Shown here: piece after piece, positions 12,582 to 22,418 of the stretch
Layout of the letters: the number at the start of each line of letters is the position of its first letter
Numbering within the stretch: position 1 is the stretch's first letter
Assembly: GCF_003730275.1 (NCBI RefSeq)
Contig: NZ_QTTA01000002.1
Span: 1-64,000 of the forward strand
Origin: Brevundimonas halotolerans
Lineage (GTDB): Bacteria > Pseudomonadota > Alphaproteobacteria > Caulobacterales > Caulobacteraceae
Direction of reading: 5' to 3'
DNA length: 64,000 bases
The notes under the pieces: model-generated
What the model was told of the DNA's origin: nothing
What the model saw: the letters and a program-made list of their open reading frames with translations, nothing else
The model's database searches: none
Position numbers and translations under genes: made by a program

Positions 12582-14063
12582 TCAGTGCGCGCCGGCCCCG
12601 GTGGGCAGGTGTTCCTTCTCGTGGCGGCCCAGTTTGGTGACCAGGGTCTGGGCCGCGAGGTTCATGCCGGACACCACGACCCGCGCGCCCTGACGGCGGT
12701 AGCGGAACACCACCTTGTCGACCGCGACCACGCCGGTCACGTCCCACAGGTGGGCGTTCGACATGTCGATCTCGACCACCGTGGGATGGCCGTGGTGCTC
12801 GAAACTGGCGGCAAAGACGTCGGCCGAGGCGAAGAACAGATTGCCGCTGACCCGGTATTTCAGCTCGCCCTCGGGGGCCTCGACCTCTTCCACGACCACC
12901 GTCTTGCCGACCTTGCGCATGAAGAAGATGGCCGAGAGGATGACGCCCAGCACCACCCCCTTGGACAGGTCATGGGTCAGGACGACGGTGATGGTGGTAG
13001 CCAGCATGACCACGGAGGACTGGAAGGGCATGGTGCGGAGCTTGAGCACCGAATTCCAGTTGAAGGTGCCGATCGAGACCATGATCATGACGGCCACCAG
13101 CGCCGCCATCGGAATGCGCGCCACCCAGTCCTGCAGCACCAGGATCAGGAACAGCAGGAACAGCCCTGCCCAGAGGGTCGACAGCCGCCCGCGCGCGCCA
13201 CTGGTCACATTGATGATCGACTGGCCGATCATGGCGCAGCCCGCCATGCCACCGAAAAAGCCTGCCGCGATATTGGCGATACCCTGACCGCGCGTCTCGC
13301 GGTCCTTGTCGGACGGGGTGTCGGTGATGTCGTCCAGCAGATTGGCGGTCAGCAGGCTCTCCAGCAGGCCGACGAAGGCCAGCGTCGCGGCCACCGGCGC
13401 GATGATGGCGAAGGTTTCCCACGTCAGGGGCACCATCGGAATGTGGAACATCGGGAAGGTCGATGGCATCTCGCCCATGTCACCGACGGTGCGGACGTCC
13501 ATCCCGCTCCACATGACAAAGCCGCTCAGCAGGACAATGGCCACCAGCGCCGAGGGCACGGCTTTCGTCAGGCGCGGCAGGCCGTAGATGACCGCCAGCC
13601 CGGCCGCGACCAGCCCATAGGTCTGCCAACCCATGCCGATCAGCTCGGGCAGCTGCGCCATGAAGATCAAGATGGCCAGCGAGTTGACGAAGCCCGTCAT
13701 CACCGAGCTGGAGACGAATTTGATGTAGCGGCCCAGCTTGAGAATGCCGACGCCGATCTGGAAGACACCCGTCAGGATCGAGGCGGCGAACAGATATTCA
13801 AGCCCGTGGTCGCGAACCAGGGTGACCATCAGTAGGGCCATGGCCCCGGTCGCGGCGCTGATCATGGCCGGGCGCCCGCCGACAAAGGCGATCGTCACGG
13901 CGATGACGAAGCTGGCGTAAAGGCCGACCGCCGGATCGACCCCGGCGATGATGGAAAAGGCAATGGCCTCCGGGATCAGGGCCAGGGCGACGACGGTGCC
14001 GGCCAGCAGATCCTTGCGCGGTTGCGCCAGCCACTGCTCGCGGGCCGATTGGAAAACAGACAT
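12582..14063 (-). CDS. SulP family inorganic anion transporter with STAS domain
   Basis: A 493-residue SLC26/SulP transporter. About 10-12 hydrophobic segments begin with the family signature ([19 protein letters not shown]), and a cytoplasmic STAS domain of roughly 100 residues follows ([20 protein letters not shown]). Members carry sulfate, bicarbonate or dicarboxylates; the substrate cannot be deduced here. ATG at 14063 ([11 protein letters not shown]) is preferred over a TTG five codons upstream; neither has a strong ribosome-binding site. Confidence 0.92.
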   Translation of the reverse strand: MSVFQSAREQWLAQPRKDLLAGTVVALALIPEAIAFSIIAGVDPAVGLYASFVIAVTIAFVGGRPAMISAATGAMALLMVTLVRDHGLEYLFAASILTGVFQIGVGILKLGRYIKFVSSSVMTGFVNSLAILIFMAQLPELIGMGWQTYGLVAAGLAVIYGLPRLTKAVPSALVAIVLLSGFVMWSGMDVRTVGDMGEMPSTFPMFHIPMVPLTWETFAIIAPVAATLAFVGLLESLLTANLLDDITDTPSDKDRETRGQGIANIAAGFFGGMAGCAMIGQSIINVTSGARGRLSTLWAGLFLLFLILVLQDWVARIPMAALVAVMIMVSIGTFNWNSVLKLRTMPFQSSVVMLATTITVVLTHDLSKGVVLGVILSAIFFMRKVGKTVVVEEVEAPEGELKYRVSGNLFFASADVFAASFEHHGHPTVVEIDMSNAHLWDVTGVVAVDKVVFRYRRQGARVVVSGMNLAAQTLVTKLGRHEKEHLPTGAGAH

Positions 14064-14296
14064 GGGGATCACACACAAGGAACGGGCCCGCCGCGTGACG
14101 ACGCGGTGTTAATGCTCAGGCCAGTTTCGTTGCTCCGGCGGATCGGCGGCCGGAATAGCCACCCGCAAGCCATCTCGTGGCGCGGGTCCAGGTTGCCCGC
14201 CCTCTGCCATGCTGCACCGCAACAGGCAAGGGCGGCAGCCGGCGTGCCCGCGACATTCCGCCCGCAACGGCCACGCTGGACCTCACCCTTGATATG

Positions 14297-14311
14297 GAAC
14301 ATAGCATGAAC
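14297..14311 (+). promoter_or_regulatory. LexA box (SOS operator) GAAC-N7-GAAC
   Basis: The sequence GAACATAGCATGAAC is an exact match to the alphaproteobacterial LexA operator (GTTC-N7-GTTC on the opposite strand). It lies in the 249-base divergent gap and ends one base before the ATG at 14313, so LexA bound here would cover the transcription start and the translation start together. No other copy was noticed in the intergenic DNA of this window. Confidence 0.85.
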
Positions 14312-14312
14312 A

Positions 14313-15554
14313 ATGGCCCGTCTCGATCTTCGCCGAAAACTGGAAATCCTGGCTGATGCGGCCAAGTATGATGCGTCGTGTGCGTCATCGGGGGCGGCGA
14401 AGCGGAATTCGGTCGGGGGCAAGGGGATCGGCTCGACCGAGGGGATGGGGATCTGCCATGCCTATACGCCGGACGGGCGGTGCGTCAGCCTGCTGAAGAT
14501 CCTGCTGACCAACTTCTGCATCTATGACTGCGCCTATTGCATCAACCGGGTGTCGTCGAACGTGCCGCGGGCGCGGTTCTCGGTGCAGGAGGTCGTCGAC
14601 CTGACGCTGAACTTCTATCGGCGGAACTATATCGAGGGGCTGTTCCTGTCGTCGGGCATCGTCCAGTCGGGCGACTATACGATGGAGGAACTGGTGCGGG
14701 TCGCGCGGATGCTGCGCGAAGAGCATGACTTTCGCGGCTATATCCACCTGAAGCTGATCCCCGAGGCCGATCCCGATCTGGTGGCGCAGGCGGGGCTGTA
14801 TGCCGACCGGCTGTCGGCCAATATCGAACTGCCGCGTGATGAGGCGCTGGCCCGACTGGCCCCGCAGAAGGACGCCGGCGTGATCAAGCGGACCATGGGT
14901 CAGGTGCGCCAGAGGGTCGAGGCCGCGCGACCGGCGAAGAAGGACCGCATGCGCCCGCCCCGCTTTGCCCCCGGCGGCCAGTCGACCCAGCTGATCATCG
15001 GTGCGGACGGGGCGCCCGACGGCGAGATTCTGGAGCGGTCGGCCTCTCTGTACGGCGGCTATGGCCTGCGCCGGGTCTATTATTCCGCCTTCAGCCCCAT
15101 TCCGGACTCGTCGGCGCAGCTGCCGCTATCAAAGCCGCCGCTGATCCGGGAACACCGGCTGTACCAGGCCGACTGGCTGATGCGGTTCTACGGCTTTTCG
15201 GCGCCCGAGATCGCCTCGGCCACGCCCGACGGCATGCTGGATCTGGCGGTCGATCCCAAGCTGGGCTGGGCGCTGGCCAACCGCGCCAGTTTCCCCGTCG
15301 ATGTAAATCTGGCCGAGCGCGAGACCCTGTTGCGGGTACCGGGGCTGGGGGTACGCTCGGTCGACCGCATCCTGAAGGTGCGGCGCTACCGGACGCTGAG
15401 GCTGGAGGATATCCAGCGGCTGACGCGCAGCCTGGACAAGATCCGCCCCTTCATCACCACGCTGGACTGGACCCCCGGCGGCCTGACCGACGCCGTCGAT
15501 CTGCGGGCGCGACTGGTCAAGCCGCAGGCGCCCGAGCAGTTGAGCCTGTTCTGA
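14313..15554 (+). CDS. Putative DNA modification/repair radical SAM protein (TIGR03916-like)
   Basis: A 413-residue radical SAM protein of the group regularly found next to uracil-DNA glycosylase-like genes. The 4Fe-4S motif is C69-x3-C73-x2-C76 (CIYDCAYC), preceded by the conserved CHAYTPDGRC block. The C-terminus carries a helix-hairpin-helix DNA-binding motif (LLRVPGLGVRSVDRILKVRR). The reaction is unknown; DNA repair or modification is inferred from the partner gene and the HhH motif. A LexA box ends one base before the ATG, leaving no room for a ribosome-binding site, so the mRNA may be leaderless. Its TGA overlaps the ATG of the next gene by one base. Confidence 0.9.
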   Translation: MARLDLRRKLEILADAAKYDASCASSGAAKRNSVGGKGIGSTEGMGICHAYTPDGRCVSLLKILLTNFCIYDCAYCINRVSSNVPRARFSVQEVVDLTLNFYRRNYIEGLFLSSGIVQSGDYTMEELVRVARMLREEHDFRGYIHLKLIPEADPDLVAQAGLYADRLSANIELPRDEALARLAPQKDAGVIKRTMGQVRQRVEAARPAKKDRMRPPRFAPGGQSTQLIIGADGAPDGEILERSASLYGGYGLRRVYYSAFSPIPDSSAQLPLSKPPLIREHRLYQADWLMRFYGFSAPEIASATPDGMLDLAVDPKLGWALANRASFPVDVNLAERETLLRVPGLGVRSVDRILKVRRYRTLRLEDIQRLTRSLDKIRPFITTLDWTPGGLTDAVDLRARLVKPQAPEQLSLF

Positions 15555-16993
15555 TGCGGAGCGTGCATCTGGCGTCCGAGACGGACCTCGAAGGGTGGCG
15601 CGAGGCTGCGCGCGGCCTGCTGGTCGAGGGGGTAGAGCCGGCTGCCGTGCGCTTTCGGGCGGGCGATGCGCAGGGCTCGCTGTTCGATCAGCCCGATAGA
15701 CTGCCCCCTGTGCCGCGCAACACCCCCCTCCCCGTCCTGAGCGTGCCGCGTGCCTTCCTCGACCTCGTCGAACAGGTGGCCCTGCACCGGTCGGAGGACC
15801 GGTTTGACCTGCTGTACCGGCTGCTGTGGCGACTGCAGCGCGAGCGGGCCTTGCTGCACATCGCATCCGACCGCGATGTCGCCGACGCCATGGAGCGGGC
15901 CAAGAACGTCAGCCGGGCGGCTCACAAGATGAAGGCCTTCGTGCGCTTTCGCCGGATCGAGGATGAGGACGGCGAGCACTGGATCGCCTGGTTCGAGCCG
16001 GCGCACCGGGTGCTGGAGCGGACCGCGCCCTTCTTCCAACGGCGCTTCACGACCATGCGCTGGACGATCTTGACGCCGGACGGCACGGCGCACTGGGATC
16101 TGGAGCGCCTGAGCTTTGGCCCGCCTGCAATGAAGGATCAGGCGCCGGACGGCGACGATGTCGAGGAGTTCTGGAAGACTTATTACGCCTCGACCTTCAA
16201 CCCGGCCCGGCTGAAGACGAAGATGATGCAGAGCGAAATGCCGCGTCGCTACTGGGCCAATCTGCCCGAGGCGGCGCTGATCCCCGGCATGATCCGCGAG
16301 GCTGAGGCCCGGCTGGGCACGATGGTGGCCACGCCCGCCAGCCCGGCCAATGCCCGACTGATGAAGGCCATCGCGCCGGTCGTCCAGCGCCCTGAGCCTG
16401 TGTCCGCGCCTGACTCCCTCGCAGCCTTGAGCGAGGCCGCGCAGGCCTGCAGGCGCTGCCCCCTGTGGCGCGATGCGACCCAGGCGGTGTGCGGCAAGGG
16501 GCCGGCGCGCGCAGACCTGATGATCGTCGGCGAGCAGCCGGGCGATCAGGAGGATCTGGCGGGCGAGCCCTTCGTCGGACCGGCCGGTCAGGTGCTGGAC
16601 GCGGCCTTGGCCGAGGCAGGGCTGGACCGCGACCGGGTCTGGATCACCAATGCGGTCAAGCATTTCAAGCACGAGCCGCGCGGCAAGCGACGCCTGCACA
16701 AGACCCCGGATGCGGGTGAGGTCGAGGCCTGCCGGTGGTGGCTGGACGCCGAGCGGGCGCTGGTAAAGCCCCGGCTGATCGTGACGCTGGGGGCGACGGC
16801 GGCGCTGGGTGTGCTGGGCCACAAGATCGCCGTGACCAAGGACCGGGGCCGGCCGATCCGGCTGGAGGACGGCACACCGGTGCTGCCCACCGTTCATCCG
16901 TCCTATCTGCTGCGTTTGCCGGACGAGGCCACCCGCGCCGCTGAGCGCGCGCGGTTCATCGACGACCTGAAGACGGCGCGCGCCCTGTTGTGA
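15554..16993 (+). CDS. DUF4130 domain fused to UdgX-type uracil-DNA binding protein
   Basis: A 479-residue two-domain protein. Residues 1-255 match the DUF4130 (TIGR03915-type) domain that partners the radical SAM protein. Residues about 290-479 are a UdgX-type uracil-DNA glycosylase with CxxC at 299-302, the motif GEQPGDQEDLAGEPFVGPAG from residue 326, and HPS at 448-450. The loop KRRLH (378-382) contains His382, the equivalent of the histidine that links covalently to the abasic sugar after uracil release in mycobacterial UdgX. It is translationally coupled to the radical SAM gene (TGATG) and presumably shares its LexA control. Confidence 0.92.
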   Translation: MRSVHLASETDLEGWREAARGLLVEGVEPAAVRFRAGDAQGSLFDQPDRLPPVPRNTPLPVLSVPRAFLDLVEQVALHRSEDRFDLLYRLLWRLQRERALLHIASDRDVADAMERAKNVSRAAHKMKAFVRFRRIEDEDGEHWIAWFEPAHRVLERTAPFFQRRFTTMRWTILTPDGTAHWDLERLSFGPPAMKDQAPDGDDVEEFWKTYYASTFNPARLKTKMMQSEMPRRYWANLPEAALIPGMIREAEARLGTMVATPASPANARLMKAIAPVVQRPEPVSAPDSLAALSEAAQACRRCPLWRDATQAVCGKGPARADLMIVGEQPGDQEDLAGEPFVGPAGQVLDAALAEAGLDRDRVWITNAVKHFKHEPRGKRRLHKTPDAGEVEACRWWLDAERALVKPRLIVTLGATAALGVLGHKIAVTKDRGRPIRLEDGTPVLPTVHPSYLLRLPDEATRAAERARFIDDLKTARALL

Positions 16994-17092
16994 CCCCGGG
17001 CGCGTGCGGCCCGCCGTTGCCCTTCGCCCACGCAGTCGCTACATGCCGGTGCAACCTCCCCCATACTCCAGACCACAGGGCGCACCGCACTC

Positions 17093-18760
<1,668 letters not shown>

Positions 18761-18765
18761 GGGCC

Positions 18766-18791
18766 GCGGGAGGCGCGATCACGCCTCCCGC
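18766..18791. terminator. Perfect 10-bp hairpin between converging genes
   Basis: Arms GCGGGAGGCG (18766-18775) and CGCCTCCCGC (18782-18791) pair perfectly around a six-base loop, six bases after the ettA stop and nine before the BlaR1-like gene end. No uridine run follows on either strand, so it is probably a bidirectional 3'-end structure rather than a classical intrinsic terminator. Confidence 0.6.
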
Positions 18792-18799
18792 CCCTGCCC

Positions 18800-20365
18800 T
18801 CACCCCATCCGGGCGGCGCGGGCGCGCATCTCCACGGCCTGGCGTTCCAGCGCGTCGGCCTGGTGTCGCAGGCGGGGCGCGAGGGCGCGCAGTTCGGCGT
18901 CGGTGACCGGCTCGCCGCGCGCACGATTGCGGGCAATCTGGTCAGCGCGATAGGCGGGGTCTTCCAGCCGGGCGGCTTCCTCGCGCATCTGACGGGCCCC
19001 GTCGAGCATCTGCTCGGCGCCCTCGGCCATCTGGCGGCCGGCCTCGCGGCGCGCAACCGCCGCCTGCTCGCGGGCCACCCCGGCCTCGGCATGGGCCCGT
19101 TCCGCCTCGGCGCGCGCGACGTCGGCCTGTTGTCGGGCGACGCGCGCTTCAGCACGGGCGCGGTCGATCTCGGCGCGCTCCCGGGGCGTGGCCTGACTGT
19201 ATGAAATGACGCGGGCGCCGGCCGGCGGTGCAGGAGGCGCCGGAGGCGCGGGCGGATCCTGCAGGCGGCGCGGCGGCGGCGGCGGCGCAGGGGGCGCCGG
19301 CAGAGGCGGCAGTGGGGCGTGCGCCAGCAGCGGGGCCGGAGGCGCCGGCGGTGCAGGGGGCGCTGCGGGCGCAGGCGGCGGGGACGGGGGCGGGTCCTGC
19401 GTCACCTGCAGGGCGGCCAGCGGGGTGGCCAACAGCGACAGGACGGCAACGGTTGCGGCCACGGTCAACGGGCGGGCATGGGGGGCGTGGTCGGTCATCA
19501 GACAATCGATCCTTTTCTTGAGAGAGCGGGCATCGCCCGCCATGGCGGTCGAGCTCCACGTGACAGCGGCGTTGGCGGCCGGCTGGCTGGCCAGTCGCAC
19601 GAGGGCATGGGCATAGGTCTGGCGATCGACGCGGGAGACGGCGGCGGCATCGGCGGCCTCTTCCGTGCGGGCGACGAGCGCGGCGTGCAGCATCCAGACC
19701 AGCGGATTGAACCAGAACAGGGCCAGCGCCAGCCGCGACAGGACGAGGAACAGCCAGTCGCCGCGCTTCAGGTGGGACAGCTCATGGGCCAGCACGGCAT
19801 CTGCGGTCCGCGAGTCGGACAGGCTGGCGGGGTCGAGCAGGATGGTGCCGGGCGGCACCCCCCAGCTGAGCGGTCCGGGCAGGCGAGCGCTGGTCACCAG
19901 CCGCGGCCGACGCCCGGTGCAGAGCCGGTCCAGCGCCGCACGCCAGGCCGGACAGGTCACGGCCTGGCCCTCGGACGTCCATCGGTCCAGCGTCATGATG
20001 CCCAGCACCAGACGCCCGGAGACGAACAGGCCGCCGACAAGCCAGACGAGAACGGCGAGACCCAGGGGCGAGGGCCAGAGCATGGCGGCCTCGACCGCCA
20101 CCCCGGCGACCGGTCCGATCTCGCCCTGCCAGAGCGGCCCGGCGGGGACCGCAGGCGCGGCTGGAGCGGAGGCCGGCAGAAGGGCCAGTTCCCAGACCGG
20201 CAGAGCCAGCGCTACCACCGGCAGGGCCAGCAGCAGGCAGACCGTGGCCCGGAGGATGTTGGCCCGGTCCGAGGCTCCACGCGCCACAGCCCTGGCACAG
20301 AGGAGGCCTGCGCCCGCGATCACCGTGGACTTGAGGGCTAGCGACAGGATCAGGGCGGCAATCAT
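18800..20365 (-). CDS. BlaR1-like M56 family membrane metallopeptidase
   Basis: A 521-residue membrane protease/sensor related to BlaR1/MecR1. The N-terminal half has several membrane segments and the zinc motif HELSH (194-198) with downstream acidic ligands (RTEEAADAAAV, about 235). There is no penicillin-binding sensor domain. After a membrane segment near 300-318 come about 75 residues that are almost all proline and alanine. Then follows a long alanine/arginine/glutamate-rich coiled coil (about residues 400-500). It overlaps the BlaI-like repressor gene by four bases, the usual sensor-repressor pair. The inducing signal is unknown. Confidence 0.88.
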   Translation of the reverse strand: MIAALILSLALKSTVIAGAGLLCARAVARGASDRANILRATVCLLLALPVVALALPVWELALLPASAPAAPAVPAGPLWQGEIGPVAGVAVEAAMLWPSPLGLAVLVWLVGGLFVSGRLVLGIMTLDRWTSEGQAVTCPAWRAALDRLCTGRRPRLVTSARLPGPLSWGVPPGTILLDPASLSDSRTADAVLAHELSHLKRGDWLFLVLSRLALALFWFNPLVWMLHAALVARTEEAADAAAVSRVDRQTYAHALVRLASQPAANAAVTWSSTAMAGDARSLKKRIDCLMTDHAPHARPLTVAATVAVLSLLATPLAALQVTQDPPPSPPPAPAAPPAPPAPPAPLLAHAPLPPLPAPPAPPPPPRRLQDPPAPPAPPAPPAGARVISYSQATPRERAEIDRARAEARVARQQADVARAEAERAHAEAGVAREQAAVARREAGRQMAEGAEQMLDGARQMREEAARLEDPAYRADQIARNRARGEPVTDAELRALAPRLRHQADALERQAVEMRARAARMG

Positions 20366-20763
20366 GAGCGGTCCTCCCCCTCCCCCGGCGCGCCCATCCG
20401 GTCGATGGTGCGGCGCAGGGCCTCGGCCTCGTCGGTGGTCAGGGTCTGGCCCAGGCCCAGAAGCGCGGTCGCGGCGCTGGCTGCGGAGCCGGCGAAGAAG
20501 GTCTCGACCATCCGCTTCAGCGCGCCCTCGGCCACGGCATCGGTGCGCGGCACGGGGGCATAGATGAAGCCGTCCGGCCCGGCCGAGCGCCGGACCAGCC
20601 CCTTGGCCTCCAGCCGGCTGAGCAGGGTGCGCACCGCCGAGTCGCTGAGTGGATCGGCCAGCACGCCGCGCAGGGTGGCGGCGGTGGCCTGCTCCAGCCG
20701 GTACAGGGTCTCAAACACTTCGCGCTCGCGTCGAGGTAGTAGGTCGATGGAGGTCGGGGGCAT
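20362..20763 (-). CDS. BlaI/MecI/CopY-type transcriptional repressor
   Basis: A 133-residue winged-helix repressor with the family pattern: EREVFETLYRLEQATAATLR, then DSAVRTLLSRLEAKGLVRR, then a C-terminal dimerisation region. Repressors of this family are cleaved when the partner BlaR1-type protease is activated. It is cotranscribed and overlaps the BlaR1-like gene. Two TACA-N2-TGTA sites lie 11-35 bases upstream of its ATG, so it is very likely autorepressed. No ribosome-binding site is visible before the ATG. Confidence 0.92.
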   Translation of the reverse strand: MPPTSIDLLPRREREVFETLYRLEQATAATLRGVLADPLSDSAVRTLLSRLEAKGLVRRSAGPDGFIYAPVPRTDAVAEGALKRMVETFFAGSAASAATALLGLGQTLTTDEAEALRRTIDRMGAPGEGEDRS

Positions 20764-20774
20764 GGGAGGCTCGC

Positions 20775-20798
20775 TACATTTGTAACGCTACACTTGTA
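20775..20798. promoter_or_regulatory. Two BlaI-type operators (TACA-N2-TGTA) in tandem
   Basis: TACATTTGTA (20775-20784) and TACACTTGTA (20789-20798) are exact matches to the BlaI/MecI operator core, spaced 14 bases centre to centre. Both are flanked by GC on the left. They lie in the divergent gap between the repressor gene and the hydroxyacid dehydrogenase gene, so both could be controlled. Confidence 0.88.
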
Positions 20799-20889
20799 GC
20801 GAATTGGGTCGGGAATGAGGCACCCGCATGAAACCCTCGACAGGATGGCGGCTCTTGCCAGCGGGCTGCCAACGGGAAAGGATCGCCCC

Positions 20890-21819
20890 ATGACCCAACG
20901 CCCCGCAGTCCTGATCATGCAGCGGCATCTGGCGCCGCTGACCGGCTTTCTGGAGTCGACCTATGACGTCTACCGGTTCTGGGAGCATCCGCCGGTCGAG
21001 GCCGAGCGGGACATCCAGGCGCTGGTGGTGGCGGGCGAGTTTCCGCTGGATACGGCGCTGATCGAGCGGCTGCCTTCGCTGCGGCTGATCGCCTGTTTCA
21101 CCTCGGGTTATGACGGCATCGATGTGGGCTGGTGTCGGGCGCGCGGCCTGCCGGTCACCCATGCGCCGGCGGTCAACCACGAGGATGTGGCGGACCATGC
21201 AATCGGCCTGATCCTGGCCTCGCGACGGCGGCTGGTCGAGGGGGACCGGACCCTGCGCAGCGGCGGCTGGACGCCCGAGGCGCGCCTGATCACCCCCTCG
21301 CTGAAGGGGGCGCGGGTCGGGATCGTCGGCATGGGCCTGATCGGTCAGGCGGTGTCCGTGCGGGCCGAGGCACTGCGGATGTCCGTTCAGTGGTGGGGCC
21401 CCCGGCCCAAGGACGTGCAATGGCCTAGGACCGGGACCCTGCTGGAGCTGGCGCGCAGCTCGGACATACTGGTGGTGGCCTGCAAGGCCGATGACGACAA
21501 TCGCGGCCTGATCAACGCCGAGGTGATGGCGGCGCTGGGGTCATCCGGCCTGCTGGTCAATGTGGCGCGCGGCAGTCTGGTCGACGAAGACGCCCTGATC
21601 CAGGCGCTGAAGGCCGGGACGCTGGGGGCGGCCGCGCTGGATGTCTATGAGGACGAACCGACCGATCCGTCGCGCTGGGCCGATGTGCCGAACACAGTAC
21701 TGACCCCGCACACGGGCGGCGCCACGACCGAGTCAGTGCAGGGCATGCTGACGCTACTGATGCAGAATCTGGCGGCGCTGTTCGCGGGCCAGCCGCTGGT
21801 CACCCCAGTCCCGGACTAG
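20890..21819 (+). CDS. D-2-hydroxyacid dehydrogenase, NAD(P)-dependent
   Basis: A 309-residue D-isomer-specific 2-hydroxyacid dehydrogenase. The dinucleotide motif is VGIVGMGLIGQAV, and NVARGSLVDEDAL and the catalytic-histidine region LTPHTGGATTESV are intact. Members reduce glyoxylate, hydroxypyruvate or related acids; the substrate is not evident. ATG at 20890 is chosen over one 75 bases upstream because homologues start near MTQRPAVLI and a purine-rich GGAAAGGA precedes it. It is divergent from the BlaI-like gene and overlaps the next converging gene by four bases. Confidence 0.9.
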   Translation: MTQRPAVLIMQRHLAPLTGFLESTYDVYRFWEHPPVEAERDIQALVVAGEFPLDTALIERLPSLRLIACFTSGYDGIDVGWCRARGLPVTHAPAVNHEDVADHAIGLILASRRRLVEGDRTLRSGGWTPEARLITPSLKGARVGIVGMGLIGQAVSVRAEALRMSVQWWGPRPKDVQWPRTGTLLELARSSDILVVACKADDDNRGLINAEVMAALGSSGLLVNVARGSLVDEDALIQALKAGTLGAAALDVYEDEPTDPSRWADVPNTVLTPHTGGATTESVQGMLTLLMQNLAALFAGQPLVTPVPD

Positions 21820-22313
21820 CGACCCCGCAGCGGGCGTTCGGCCTCGGTGACCACGCCGTCGCCGTCGACGTCCATCATCTCGAACAGGGTGCCGGCGGCC
21901 CGGCGAACCTCTTCGCGGGTCAGGGTGCCGTTGCCGTCCGTATCTGCCCGACGCAGCATGCGCGCCCCGCCCGGGCCGTCCCCGGCGGCCAGTTCGTCGG
22001 GGGTCAGCTGACCGTCGCCGTCGATATCCAGCCGATCAAAGCCGGCCAGCATGCGCTGTTCCAGACCGCGCAAGGTCTGCTCGCCCCCTTCCGGGCCGCG
22101 ACGGCGTCGGGGAGGCTCGGCGGGCTTGGGCGACGCCGGCGCAACGGAAGCGGTCGGCTGAGCCGTGGCCTCGTCGGCGGCCTGTTCTGTTGGCGCGGGG
22201 GCCGGCGCACTGCTTGCCTCAGGCGCAGTGTCCGCTTCTCGCTCCGGTGCCGGGCCGCAGGCGGCCAGAACCGTCATCAGGCTGGCTGCCGTCATCATCG
22301 CCATCTTCGTCAT
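21816..22313 (-). CDS. EF-hand domain lipoprotein
   Basis: A 165-residue predicted lipoprotein. The signal MTKMAMMTAASLMTVLAAC ends in a lipobox, and AAGGAG lies about seven bases before this ATG; an open frame 25 codons longer lacks these features. A low-complexity alanine/proline/glutamate linker follows. Three calcium-loop-like motifs come after it: DIDGDGQLTPDE, DTDGNGTLTREE and DVDGDGVVTEAE. It is presumably anchored in the envelope and binds calcium. The function is unknown. Confidence 0.87.
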   Translation of the reverse strand: MTKMAMMTAASLMTVLAACGPAPEREADTAPEASSAPAPAPTEQAADEATAQPTASVAPASPKPAEPPRRRRGPEGGEQTLRGLEQRMLAGFDRLDIDGDGQLTPDELAAGDGPGGARMLRRADTDGNGTLTREEVRRAAGTLFEMMDVDGDGVVTEAERPLRGR

Positions 22314-22391
22314 GCCACGTCTCCTTGTTGCGCCCTCTGCATACCCACGCACCAGTCCGCCCGTTCCGTCGCCCGATTTTGCTTGCATAAT

Positions 22392-22413
22392 CGTATAAGG
22401 ATATCTTTATATG
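22392..22413. promoter_or_regulatory. AT-rich 22-bp palindrome, probable operator of the methionine operon
   Basis: A 22-base near-perfect palindrome centred on GATATC, reading TATAAGGATATCTTTATA in its core, with two mismatched base pairs. It is strikingly AT-rich in a GC-rich genome. It lies six bases before the ATG of the ArsR-type regulator that heads the met operon. ArsR-family dimers bind such sites, so autoregulation is likely. From memory it resembles sites predicted for SahR, the S-adenosylhomocysteine-responsive ArsR regulator. Confidence 0.75.
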
Positions 22414-22418
22414 ATTGA

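Noticed and set aside
12531..13835. A 434-codon frame opposite the SulP gene, rich in His, Asp and Gln
   Set aside because: This composition is the usual shadow of a membrane-protein gene in GC-rich DNA; the SulP reading frame is unambiguous.
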